The notes under the pieces: model-generated
Database searches by the model: none
The model's input: only the letters and a program-made list of their open reading frames with translations
What the model was told of the DNA's origin: nothing
Shown here: in pieces, positions 21,201-28,242 of the stretch
Numbering within the stretch: the first letter of the stretch is position 1
How the letters are laid out: each line of letters begins with the position of its first letter
Assembly: GCF_011764585.1 (NCBI RefSeq)
Contig: NZ_AP022853.1
Span: 2,029,501-2,093,500 of the forward strand
Length of the DNA: 64,000 nt
Source of the DNA: Sulfurimicrobium lacus
Lineage (GTDB): Bacteria; Pseudomonadota; Gammaproteobacteria; Burkholderiales; Sulfuricellaceae
Reading direction: 5' to 3'
Program-made: the position numbers and the translations under genes

Positions 21201-21550
21201 TTTCCTCGGCCGGGGTAATCAAGGAATCGCGGGTGGTGAACCGCTCGGCTACCTTTGTATTTTTCATCGGAGACCGCTTTTTCGGCACGCTCACCGCCTT
21301 CGTCCCAGGTGCCAGCGCAGCCGATTACCGCTTTACCTCGGGACTATCGGCGCAAATCCTGAAGTTCCTCCTGCCGACGCTGAGGCCGCTTACCGATACG
21401 GCTCGCCCGGTACCGGAACAAGTCCAGCAGGAGCGCAAAATGAAAAAGAAGATTCCGTCGGAAGAGCCTTCAGGTGATGAAGAGATCGATGCCACGCCGC
21501 CACCTGAACCGGTCGGTGAAAAATCAGTAGAAATTCATGCTCCGCTTTAG
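18290..21550 (+). CDS. Large bifunctional penicillin-binding protein (GT51 transglycosylase plus transpeptidase)
   Basis: The frame gives up to 1086 residues. A membrane N-terminus is followed by a divergent GT51 domain (FIENRDLL near 200, GGSTLATQIEKF near 245, RRAIVVSYLNTVPLA near 290) and a transpeptidase domain with all three motifs: GSTAK (SxxK, about residue 535), NSVN (SxN, about 645) and GGKTGTG (about 960). The C-terminus is Pro/Glu-rich. It should polymerise and cross-link peptidoglycan. No ATG exists near the N-terminus; the start could be TTG 18290, TTG 18302 or a later TTG at 18416. The first 72 residues contain a duplicated membrane segment. Confidence 0.85.
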   Translation: MGTKLQSRISDFFSRKHLPKYLLSPVTAVLLVAFVIADILAFLRKHLRKYFLLPLTVVLVLALVVTGILAYREAETSSYQARYLSHLAGKLHYELKKGPNPGLRIPQAGPYDVRLGYSRLPSMIKRLQENGFEVGAQARISPRMQELIDKGLFAPYREKTQAGLRILDEKGQALYQARFPTRVYERFETVPPLLVNSLLFIENRDLLDPDHPKKNPAVEWMRLGQAVIDKLIQSVMPGHDVPGGSTLATQIEKFRHSPDGLTLTVEDKMQQMASASVRAYLDGEKTLPARRAIVVSYLNTVPLAAVNGFGEVNGIGDALWAWYGLDFEQVNRTLRAWPANKSNLAEVASAYKHALSLMISQRRPSDYLSGDHVALEALTDSHLRVLAREGVIPSDLRDAALKVKLHFRRGALIEENGAYAYRKAANAVRVRLASELGLSRLYELDRMDLSVNTSLDKDLQQKVTEILRKLKDPAYSRAAGLYGDRLLGAADPGKIIYSFTLHELTPEGAKLRIQADNYDQPFDINQGTKLDLGSTAKLRTLVTYLEIIEKLHQQYADATPEALRDVAVAPNDRITRWAIDYLLQDGDKSLSAMLDAALDRQYSADPGELFFTGGGAQYFKNFKHEEDGEVMNLRDATRNSVNLVFIRLMRDIERYYMFQIPGSSANILKDINDPQREKYLKKFADKEGKEFIGRFYLKYKGKTAQEINDLFYAGLRSTPRRLAAAYRYINPNSTPTQFAAFMETRLPSFRNSGAHATQTLYDTYAPGKYSLADQGYVAHVHPLELWLVQYLTAHPGAHYKDVIQASSAERIAVYSWLINTGRKNVQDTRIRDLLEVEAFLEIHRSWQRLGYPFDSLVPSLATAIGSSADRPAALADLMGIILNNGVKVPTVMIEGMHFAAGTPFETVIRKPAVKGQRMFSPELASAVRSVLIGVVERGTAARLAHAIVKEDGTQIQIGGKTGTGDHRYVTFSSAGVIKESRVVNRSATFVFFIGDRFFGTLTAFVPGASAADYRFTSGLSAQILKFLLPTLRPLTDTARPVPEQVQQERKMKKKIPSEEPSGDEEIDATPPPEPVGEKSVEIHAPL
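18332..18505 (+). repeat. In-frame tandem duplication of a 29-codon membrane segment
   Basis: Two consecutive 87-bp units (18332-18418 and 18419-18505) encode similar 29-residue segments, beginning RKHLPKYLLSP and RKHLRKYFLLP and ending ADILAF(L) and TGILAY(R). Protein identity is roughly half and the DNA is clearly alignable without gaps. Each unit has basic residues followed by a hydrophobic helix long enough to span the membrane. Confidence 0.8.
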
Positions 21551-21599
21551 GCGGATAAAGGTAACATTCCTCTTCCTCAAGCAAGCACGAGAACATTGA

Positions 21600-22037
21600 A
21601 TGGGTATTCTGGTAAATATCGTCAGCGCCGACGAGGAAGATGTCGAGGCCATCGGCGAGTCGCAGCATCCGGTCGTCGAGTGGAGCGGCATCGAGGCAAG
21701 AGACATCGACACGGCCAAGATCGTGACGCTGCACTGCCTCCTGACCGGCGAGGGACTGGAGGACGCTGTATATGCCTACGAGCCGGTGTACATTTCCGGC
21801 GACGACGGGCCAGTTGTGCTACGGATACCGGACGAAATCACGGAGAAGCTTGCCGGCCTCGAAGAAGAGGCCATCGAGCTGGTGGGCGAGGAACTGGCTG
21901 CCACCGAAGAATTCGAAATGAACGACTGGCCGGCCGAAGAGGTCCTGTCCCTGGTGGAAGAACTCGCGGCGCTGGCCCGGCTTGCAGATTCCCAGGGGCA
22001 GGCCATGTTCGTCTGGATGCACCCGCTGCTGACTTGA
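21600..22037 (+). CDS. Conserved acidic hypothetical protein
   Basis: The 145-residue protein is very acidic (runs of Glu/Asp throughout) and has no signal peptide or membrane segment, so it is probably cytoplasmic. It begins MGILVNIVSADEEDVEAIGES and ends in a helical region with FVWMHPLLT. I do not recognise a characterised family. It lies 49 bp after the penicillin-binding protein gene on the same strand and faces the SRPBCC gene tail to tail. The coding bias matches its neighbours. Confidence 0.65.
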   Translation: MGILVNIVSADEEDVEAIGESQHPVVEWSGIEARDIDTAKIVTLHCLLTGEGLEDAVYAYEPVYISGDDGPVVLRIPDEITEKLAGLEEEAIELVGEELAATEEFEMNDWPAEEVLSLVEELAALARLADSQGQAMFVWMHPLLT

Positions 22038-22050
22038 CCGAATTTGGCCT

Positions 22051-22668
22051 TTATGCGCGCCGCTGCCCTCTCTTGCGAACAGCCGCAATGTGAGGCTCGG
22101 ATTGTTTGGCGAGCTGTTCTCGTCGCATCATCTCTTCGCGCATGCCCTGAAACTGTTCGCGGACCTCGCTGCTGACCAGGCTTGGGCCGATCAGCGGCGG
22201 GATTGACAGCGTTGGTGTGAGCGTTGCGTTGTAGTTAACCCGCGTATTCTGGCCATCGGCTTCCAGGTAGGTCACGCTGTCCATGCTCTTCATGCTGCCG
22301 CCGGTGGCGTGAGACGTCACCTTGGAATACGGAAAGAGTTCCACGTCGCGCATGGATTCGAACGGGAAGCTCCACAGCCCCAGGGTGTAAGCGCCTTTCT
22401 GGGCCACCTTGAGAAGGTTGCCGTTGCGCGCCACGACTTTGCTGCTGGACAGATTGGGAATGAATCCCGCCATGCGGTCGAAGTCCGTCATGACTTCCCA
22501 GGCCCGTCTGGGTTTGACCGCCACCCGCATATCCACGGTGACGTGGAGGGTGTCGCCGTCCCGCTCAGTGTGGACGCTGATGTCCTGTTCGGGCGTGATG
22601 AAAACCTGTGCCAGACAAGCTTGCGACGCGACGAGCAGCAGGGCCAGGCAGGCGCGCATGACCCGCAT
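22051..22668 (-). CDS. Exported SRPBCC (START-like) domain protein
   Basis: The 205-residue protein has a signal peptide (cleavage probably after CLAQ near residue 21), then a START/polyketide-cyclase-like fold: RRAWEVMTDFDRMAGFIPNL near residue 60 and a long C-terminal helix with REQFQGMREEMMRRE. Such proteins bind hydrophobic ligands in a cavity; the ligand here is unknown. It starts 5 nt after the metG stop and is probably translated from the same message. The C-terminus is rich in Arg/Lys. Confidence 0.75.
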   Translation of the reverse strand: MRVMRACLALLLVASQACLAQVFITPEQDISVHTERDGDTLHVTVDMRVAVKPRRAWEVMTDFDRMAGFIPNLSSSKVVARNGNLLKVAQKGAYTLGLWSFPFESMRDVELFPYSKVTSHATGGSMKSMDSVTYLEADGQNTRVNYNATLTPTLSIPPLIGPSLVSSEVREQFQGMREEMMRREQLAKQSEPHIAAVRKRGQRRA

Positions 22669-22673
22669 GGCGC

Positions 22674-24737
22674 CTACTTGACCCGCATCCCGGGCTGAGC
22701 GCCGTCGTCCGGGCTGAGGATAAACAGCCCCGGCGCATCGCCCGAGGCGGCCAGCACCATGCCTTCCGACAGACCGAATTTCATCTTGCGCGGGGCGAGA
22801 TTGGCGACCATGACGGTCATGCGGCCGATCAGCTTCTCTGGTTCGTAGGCGGATTTGATGCCGGCGAATACGTTGCGGGTGTTCGCCTCACCGATATCCA
22901 GCGTCAGGCGCAACAGCTTTTCGGCGCCTTCGACGTGCTCGGCATTGACGATCCTGGCGACGCGCAGGTCGACTTTGCTGAAGTCGTCGATGGAGATGGT
23001 TTCGGCGATGGGGGCGGTAGCGTGTTGCTGATGCTCTGCGTGACGAGTTTCGGAATGTGATTCGGTCATGGGTTTCAGGCTTTCCTGATTAGCGGCGACC
23101 ATGCCTTCGATCAGTTTGGGATCGAGGCGGGTTGCCAGATGTTGGTAGGGATTGACGTGGGTCGGCAGAGTGGCGAGATCGGCCCAGCTGAAGTCCCGCT
23201 CCATGCCGAACAGCTCGCGCGCGACGCGCGAGGTCAGCGCCGGCAGCACCGGGCTCAGCAGGGTGGAGAGCACGTAGAAGCCGTGCAGCGCGCGCGAGCA
23301 GATGTCATGCAGTTCGGCACGCTTGGATTCATCCTTGGCCAGCGTCCACGGCGCGGCGGCGGCGATCTCGCCGTTGATGCGGTCGGCCAGCGCCATGATG
23401 TCGCGCAGTGCGCGGGCATAGTCGCGGGCCTCGAAAGATTCGGCGACAGTCTGGCCGCTGCCGATGGCGCCGTCGAGCAGTGGTTTGGAATCTGCGAAGG
23501 CCAGCTTGCCGTCAAAGAACTTGGTCAGGAACCCAGCGCAGCGGCTGGCGATGTTGATGTACTTCCCGATCAGATCGCTGTTCACCTTCGCCACGAAATC
23601 CTCAAGGTTCAGGTCGATGTCTTCCATCGTGCCGTTCAGCTTGGCAGCGTAGTAGTAGCGCAGGTATTCGGTGTTCCTGATGTGGTCGATGTAGCTGCGT
23701 GCGGTGATGAAGGTGCCGCGCGACTTGGACATTTTCTGCCCGTTGACGGTCAGGAACCCATGCGCAAACAGTTTGGTCGGGGTGCGGAATCCGGCGTGTT
23801 GCAGCATCGCGGGCCAGAACAAAGCGTGGAAATAGAGGATGTCCTTGCCGATGAAATGGTACAGCTCGGTTTCGGAGCCTTGCTTCCAGTATTCGTCGAA
23901 ATCGAGGCCGTTCTGCGCGCACAGTTGCTTGAAACTGCCCATATAGCCGACGGGCGCATCCAGCCAAACATAAAAGTATTTGCCTGGCGCATCGGGGATC
24001 TCGAAGCCGAAGTAAGGCGCATCGCGCGAAATGTCCCAGTCGCTCAGCTTGTTCTCGCCTTCGCCGCCCAGCCATTCCTGCATCTTGTTGGCGGCCTCGG
24101 CTTGCAGCGAACCGCTACGCGTCCATTCGCGCAGGAATTGCTGGCAGGAGTCGGCTGAGAGCTTGAAGAAATAATGGTCAGAGTTACGCAGTTCAGGCTT
24201 GGCACCGGACACGGCGGAAAAAGGTTCGATCAGGTCAGTGGGAGCATAGGCCGCGCCGCAGACTTCGCAATTGTCGCCATATTGGTCTTTGGCATGGCAC
24301 TTGGGGCATTCGCCCTTGATGAAGCGGTCGGGCAGGAACATGTTTTTGACCGGGTCGTAGAACTGCTCGATGGACCGCACCTCGATCAGGTCGTTCTTTT
24401 TAAGGGTGCGGTAGATGTCCTGCGCGCATGCCTTGTTCTCGTCCGAGTTGGTCGAGCCGTAGTTGTCGAAAGCTACATGGAACGCGGCGAAATCGTCGAA
24501 ATGCTCCTGCCATACCCGCGCAATCAGCTGTTCCGGCGTGACGCCTTCCTTTTCGGCGCGCAGCATGATGGGCGTGCCGTGGGTGTCGTCGGCGCAAACA
24601 TAGAAACACTGGGTGTCCGCTTGCATTTTGTGAAACCGTACCCAGATATCGGTCTGGATGTATTCCACCAGGTGCCCCAGGTGGATGCTGCCGTTAGCAT
24701 AGGGCAGGGCGGACGTGACCAGGATTTTGCGTGTCAT
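22674..24737 (-). CDS. metG: Methionyl-tRNA synthetase with C-terminal tRNA-binding domain
   Basis: The product is 687 residues from ATG 24737 (the open frame extends 16 codons further, but [16 protein letters not shown] is the standard start). It has the HLGH signature ([10 protein letters not shown]), a zinc knuckle [18 protein letters not shown] near residue 145, KMSKSRGTF near 335 and a C-terminal EMAP-type domain ([17 protein letters not shown]) for dimerisation and tRNA binding. It charges initiator and elongator tRNA-Met. A His/Thr-rich linker near residues 555-590 precedes the C-terminal domain. It diverges from apbC. Confidence 0.97.
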   Translation of the reverse strand: MTRKILVTSALPYANGSIHLGHLVEYIQTDIWVRFHKMQADTQCFYVCADDTHGTPIMLRAEKEGVTPEQLIARVWQEHFDDFAAFHVAFDNYGSTNSDENKACAQDIYRTLKKNDLIEVRSIEQFYDPVKNMFLPDRFIKGECPKCHAKDQYGDNCEVCGAAYAPTDLIEPFSAVSGAKPELRNSDHYFFKLSADSCQQFLREWTRSGSLQAEAANKMQEWLGGEGENKLSDWDISRDAPYFGFEIPDAPGKYFYVWLDAPVGYMGSFKQLCAQNGLDFDEYWKQGSETELYHFIGKDILYFHALFWPAMLQHAGFRTPTKLFAHGFLTVNGQKMSKSRGTFITARSYIDHIRNTEYLRYYYAAKLNGTMEDIDLNLEDFVAKVNSDLIGKYINIASRCAGFLTKFFDGKLAFADSKPLLDGAIGSGQTVAESFEARDYARALRDIMALADRINGEIAAAAPWTLAKDESKRAELHDICSRALHGFYVLSTLLSPVLPALTSRVARELFGMERDFSWADLATLPTHVNPYQHLATRLDPKLIEGMVAANQESLKPMTESHSETRHAEHQQHATAPIAETISIDDFSKVDLRVARIVNAEHVEGAEKLLRLTLDIGEANTRNVFAGIKSAYEPEKLIGRMTVMVANLAPRKMKFGLSEGMVLAASGDAPGLFILSPDDGAQPGMRVK

Positions 24738-24860
24738 GGGAAACTCGGAACTGAAAAGCTGAAATTGTAACAAAGTCGGCCGCATGTAGTATGCGCGCTA
24801 CTTTTTATTGTTTAAACTCTGCTATTTTTCGCAATAGCCCGGATTTATTTAGGAGCAAGC

Positions 24861-25949
24861 ATGGCCGTTTCTGAACAGCAAGTGCAGGATGCACTCAAGG
24901 ATTTGATCGATCCGCATACCAAGAAGGATTACATGTCCAGCAAGTCCGCCAAGAACATCAAGGTGGACGGCGGCAAGGTTTCTGTGGACGTGGTGTTGGG
25001 CTATCCCGCCAAGAGCGTGATGGACGACATCAAGAAGCTGGTGACGGACAAGTTGAAAACGATCGCCGGCGTGAGCGACGTAACCGTCAACATGAGCCAG
25101 AAGATCGTCTCCCACGCGGTGCAGAAGGGCGTCAAGCTCATCCCCGGCGTGAAGAACGTGATCGCGGTGGCGTCCGGCAAGGGCGGTGTGGGCAAATCCA
25201 CCACCGCCGTGAATCTGGCGCTGGCGCTATTGGCTGAAGGCGCTTCTGTCGGCATCATGGACGCGGACATTTACGGTCCGTCCCAGCCCACCATGCTGGG
25301 CATCACCGGCCGCCCCGACTCCGCCGACGGCCAGAGCCTCGAACCCCTGATGGGCCACGGCCTGCAGGCCATGTCCATCGGCTTCCTGGTGGATGTGGAG
25401 CAGCCCATGGTATGGCGCGGCCCGATGGTCACCCAGGCGCTGGAACAACTGCTCAACGACACCAAGTGGAAAGACCTCGACTACCTGGTGGTCGACCTGC
25501 CGCCTGGTACCGGCGACATCCAGCTGACCCTGGCGCAGCGCGTGCCGGTCACCGGAGCGGTGATCGTCACCACGCCGCAGGACATCGCCCTGATCGACGC
25601 GCGCAAGGGGCTCAAGATGTTCGAAAAGGTGGGCATTCCCATCCTCGGTATCGTGGAGAACATGAGTCTGCATATCTGCTCCAACTGCGGCCACGAAGAA
25701 CGTATCTTCGGCACCGGTGGCGGCGAGAAGATGTGCCAGGACTATGACGTGGAATTCCTCGGCTCGCTGCCGCTGGACATTCGCATCCGCGAGGAAACCG
25801 ACTCGGGCAACCCGACCGTGGCGGCAGAACCGGATTCGCGCATTTCCCAGATCTACCGCGGTATCGCCCGCCGCGTGGCGATCCGGGTGGCGGAGCAGGC
25901 GCAGGACTTCAGCGCACGCTTCCCGAACATCGTGATCCAGAACACCTGA
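24861..25949 (+). CDS. apbC: Iron-sulfur cluster carrier protein, Mrp/ApbC family
   Basis: The 362-residue protein has an N-terminal DUF59 (MIP18-like) domain (residues 5-85) and a C-terminal P-loop ATPase with the deviant Walker A motif SGKGGVGKST near residue 107 and the CxxC cluster-binding pair HICSNCGHEE near residue 273. Mrp/ApbC proteins carry 4Fe-4S clusters to apoproteins in the cytoplasm. An AGGAGC ribosome binding site precedes ATG 24861. An intrinsic terminator follows the gene. Confidence 0.95.
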   Translation: MAVSEQQVQDALKDLIDPHTKKDYMSSKSAKNIKVDGGKVSVDVVLGYPAKSVMDDIKKLVTDKLKTIAGVSDVTVNMSQKIVSHAVQKGVKLIPGVKNVIAVASGKGGVGKSTTAVNLALALLAEGASVGIMDADIYGPSQPTMLGITGRPDSADGQSLEPLMGHGLQAMSIGFLVDVEQPMVWRGPMVTQALEQLLNDTKWKDLDYLVVDLPPGTGDIQLTLAQRVPVTGAVIVTTPQDIALIDARKGLKMFEKVGIPILGIVENMSLHICSNCGHEERIFGTGGGEKMCQDYDVEFLGSLPLDIRIREETDSGNPTVAAEPDSRISQIYRGIARRVAIRVAEQAQDFSARFPNIVIQNT

Positions 25950-25970
25950 TTCGCGGATTCAAGTAGAATG

Positions 25971-26001
25971 ACGGCCAGCCCAAAGCTGGCCGTTTTCTTT
26001 T
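25971..26001 (+). terminator. Intrinsic terminator after apbC
   Basis: ACGGCCAGC (25971-25979) pairs perfectly with GCTGGCCGT (25985-25993) around a 5-nt loop, followed by a T-rich tail TTTTCTTTT. It separates apbC from dcd. Confidence 0.85.
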
Positions 26002-26018
26002 CGGACAAAGGTTGAGAA

Positions 26019-26585
26019 ATGAGCATTAAATCAGACAAGTGGATCCGCCGCATGGCGGAGCAAACCGGCATGATCGAGCCGTTCGAGGCAGGCCAGGTGC
26101 GCGAGGTGGACGGGCGCAAGATCGTGTCCTACGGCACTTCGAGCTACGGCTACGACATCCGCTGCTCCAACGAATTCAAGCTCTTTACCAACATCAACAG
26201 CACCATCGTCGATCCCAAGAACTTCGATCCCAATTCCTTTGTCGAGGTGCATGCGGACTACTGCATCATCCCGCCCAATTCCTTTGCCCTGGCGCGCACC
26301 GTGGAGTACTTCCGCATCCCGCGCAACGTTCTCACCATTTGCCTGGGTAAATCCACCTACGCGCGCTGCGGCATCATCGTCAACGTCACCCCCTTCGAGC
26401 CGGAATGGGAAGGCTACGTGACGCTGGAATTTTCCAATACCACACCCTTGCCGGCAAAGATATACGCCAACGAAGGCGTGGCCCAAGTGCTGTTTTTCGA
26501 GTCCGACGAAGTGTGCGAAACCTCCTACAAGGACCGGGGCGGCAAGTATCAGGGGCAGGTCGGCGTGACCTTGCCGAAGATTTGA
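26019..26585 (+). CDS. dcd: dCTP deaminase
   Basis: The 188-residue protein begins [15 protein letters not shown] and has [23 protein letters not shown] and the catalytic-glutamate region [18 protein letters not shown], characteristic of Dcd. It deaminates dCTP to dUTP, feeding dTMP synthesis (thyA is also in this window). It is separated from apbC by a terminator and probably has its own promoter within the 69-bp gap. Confidence 0.96.
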   Translation: MSIKSDKWIRRMAEQTGMIEPFEAGQVREVDGRKIVSYGTSSYGYDIRCSNEFKLFTNINSTIVDPKNFDPNSFVEVHADYCIIPPNSFALARTVEYFRIPRNVLTICLGKSTYARCGIIVNVTPFEPEWEGYVTLEFSNTTPLPAKIYANEGVAQVLFFESDEVCETSYKDRGGKYQGQVGVTLPKI

Positions 26586-26610
26586 GCGTCTTCGCCTGAG
26601 TTGATTTAGC

Positions 26611-26639
26611 TTGCGTTGAATTTAGACCAAGTTTAATAT
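26611..26639 (+). promoter_or_regulatory. Possible sigma-70 promoter of the czc-type operon
   Basis: TTGCGT (26611-26616) and TAATAT (26634-26639) are spaced by 17 bp. Each matches consensus at only about four of six positions. The predicted start of transcription falls at or next to the ATG at 26647, which has no Shine-Dalgarno sequence. Confidence 0.4.
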
Positions 26640-26646
26640 CGCCCCC

Positions 26647-27045
26647 ATGTCTACCAGCCGGAACAAATTTGTTCTCCTCCTTCTGCTGGCACTGCTACAG
26701 TGCTTTGCGCCCTTGCTGCACGCGCATACGCATGGCATTGGCGGTGCGAGTGGGGTGCACCTGGACGGGGTGGACGAACTTGTCGTCGCAGATTCCGGCA
26801 AGCCTGCTTTCATGGCGGATCGGAGCGATGCGCCGGCCATTGCCATGGTCCAGGAGTACCGTCAGAACAGGTCGATATCGTTGCATGCTGACGATCAACC
26901 CGCCCTGGCCGCATCAGCGTTATCTTTCTCCACCGTTTTCTTCCAGTTGCCTTTCCTGGCGCCTTCCGTTGTCACTACGCTCCCCGGCGGGCCGCTGATT
27001 TATTCCCGTCCGTTCTCGCAAGCTCCCCCTGCGGCCCTGATTTAG
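26647..27045 (+). CDS. Small exported protein heading a metal-efflux operon
   Basis: The 132-residue protein has a clear signal peptide (hydrophobic LLLLLALLQCFAPLLHA) followed by HAHTHGIGG, a His-rich mature N-terminus that could bind metal. The rest is not recognisable; it ends in a Pro-rich tail. Similar small His-containing exported proteins precede RND metal-efflux genes in other betaproteobacteria. It lies 97 bp upstream of the periplasmic adaptor gene. The function is unknown; metal sensing or chaperoning is inference from position and histidines. Confidence 0.6.
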   Translation: MSTSRNKFVLLLLLALLQCFAPLLHAHTHGIGGASGVHLDGVDELVVADSGKPAFMADRSDAPAIAMVQEYRQNRSISLHADDQPALAASALSFSTVFFQLPFLAPSVVTTLPGGPLIYSRPFSQAPPAALI

Positions 27046-27066
27046 TCTTTGTCGTCGTGCCGTGGT

Positions 27067-27129
27067 TTCGCATGCGAAGCCTCGGCAGTGGTAGTTCCAA
27101 ACAAAGCATTACCTCCATGTCCATGGAGG
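27067..27129 (+). promoter_or_regulatory. Two perfect palindromes in the leader of the efflux adaptor gene
   Basis: TTCGCATGCGAA (27067-27078) and CCTCCATG-TC-CATGGAGG (27112-27129) are both perfect inverted repeats. The second ends in the GGAGG that lies just upstream of the adaptor ATG at 27143 and could sequester that ribosome binding site in the mRNA or act as a DNA operator; a second AAGGGA lies between it and the ATG. Confidence 0.45.
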
Positions 27130-27142
27130 GAAGGGAATCAAT

Positions 27143-28240
27143 ATGCATTTAATCCGCGTTTTATCCGTCGTTATCATGTGCTGGACCGGGGTGGCGGCTG
27201 CCGCCAACGATATTCCGATGACGGCCAAGCAATCCCAGGCGCTGGGAATCGAAACAGTACCGCTGGCCGCACCTTCGAGTGCCGCCGGAAACGGCCTGCC
27301 GGCACAGGTGGTCATTCCCAACCAGCAGATCCGCATCGTCAGCGCGCCTCTGGCGGGCATGGTCGAGAGCATGGAGGTGGCGGTCAATCAGCCGGTGAAA
27401 AAAGGCCAGACGCTGGTGCGCCTGCAAAGCCCGATGCTGGCTGAATTACAGCGCGATTTTCTGCAGACGGCCCTGCAAGCGCAATTGGCGCAGAACACCT
27501 TGAGCCGCGACGAGAAACTGTTCAAGGACGGCATCGTGGCGGAAAGCCGCTATCTTGCGGCAAGGAACAACGCCGCGACGCAGGCGGCGGCGGCCAGCGA
27601 GAAGCGTCAGGCGTTGCGGCTGGCCGGCATGAGCAATGCCTCCATGTCGAAGCTGCAAGCCGGCCATACCATCGACAGTGCGCTCGAAGTAGCGACGCCC
27701 ATTGACGGCGTGGTGCTGGAGCAGATGGTCGCGCCGGGACAGCGTGTGGATGCCGCAGCTCCCTTGTTCAAGGTGGCCAGGCTGTCCCCCCTGTGGCTCG
27801 AAATACAGGTTCCCCTGGCACAGGCCGGCGGCCTTCAGGCGGGCGCGTCAGTGCGCGTGCCGGCGGCGACGGCCAGCGGCAAGGTGATTTCTGTCGGCCG
27901 TAGCGTCGCCGAAGCCAATCAGACCGTCATGGTGCGTGCCGAAATTACCGACGGCGCCGACAATCTTCGCCCCGGCCAGTTCGTCGAAGCCGTAGTGGGT
28001 ATGGCTGTCGGCCCCAAGCAGTGGAGTGTGCCAAACTCCGCTTTGGTGCGAGCGGAAAACCAGACCTACGTTTTTGTGCAGACAGCTGCCGGATATCGCC
28101 TGCAACCAGTCAGGATAATGGGGCAGACCACTGGCGCGGCGACCATCGGGGGCGAACTGCGCGGCAACGAGCGGGTGGTGGTGAAGGGCACCGTGGCGCT
28201 TAAAGCCGCGTGGCAGGGCGTCGGCAAGGGCGGGGAATAA
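27143..28240 (+). CDS. RND efflux periplasmic adaptor subunit (CzcB/CusB-like)
   Basis: The 365-residue membrane-fusion protein has a signal peptide (cleavage near AAA, residue 20), a barrel-sandwich/lipoyl half (SAPLAGMVESMEVAVNQPVKKGQ near residue 73), a helical hairpin (residues 95-165) and the second lipoyl half with TPIDGVVLEQMVAPGQRV. It links the inner-membrane pump to the TolC-like channel. It lacks the heavy-metal-binding HMBD segment that the second adaptor in this window (53033-54349) possesses. The pump gene follows after 2 nt. Confidence 0.88.
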   Translation: MHLIRVLSVVIMCWTGVAAAANDIPMTAKQSQALGIETVPLAAPSSAAGNGLPAQVVIPNQQIRIVSAPLAGMVESMEVAVNQPVKKGQTLVRLQSPMLAELQRDFLQTALQAQLAQNTLSRDEKLFKDGIVAESRYLAARNNAATQAAAASEKRQALRLAGMSNASMSKLQAGHTIDSALEVATPIDGVVLEQMVAPGQRVDAAAPLFKVARLSPLWLEIQVPLAQAGGLQAGASVRVPAATASGKVISVGRSVAEANQTVMVRAEITDGADNLRPGQFVEAVVGMAVGPKQWSVPNSALVRAENQTYVFVQTAAGYRLQPVRIMGQTTGAATIGGELRGNERVVVKGTVALKAAWQGVGKGGE

Positions 28241-28242
28241 CC

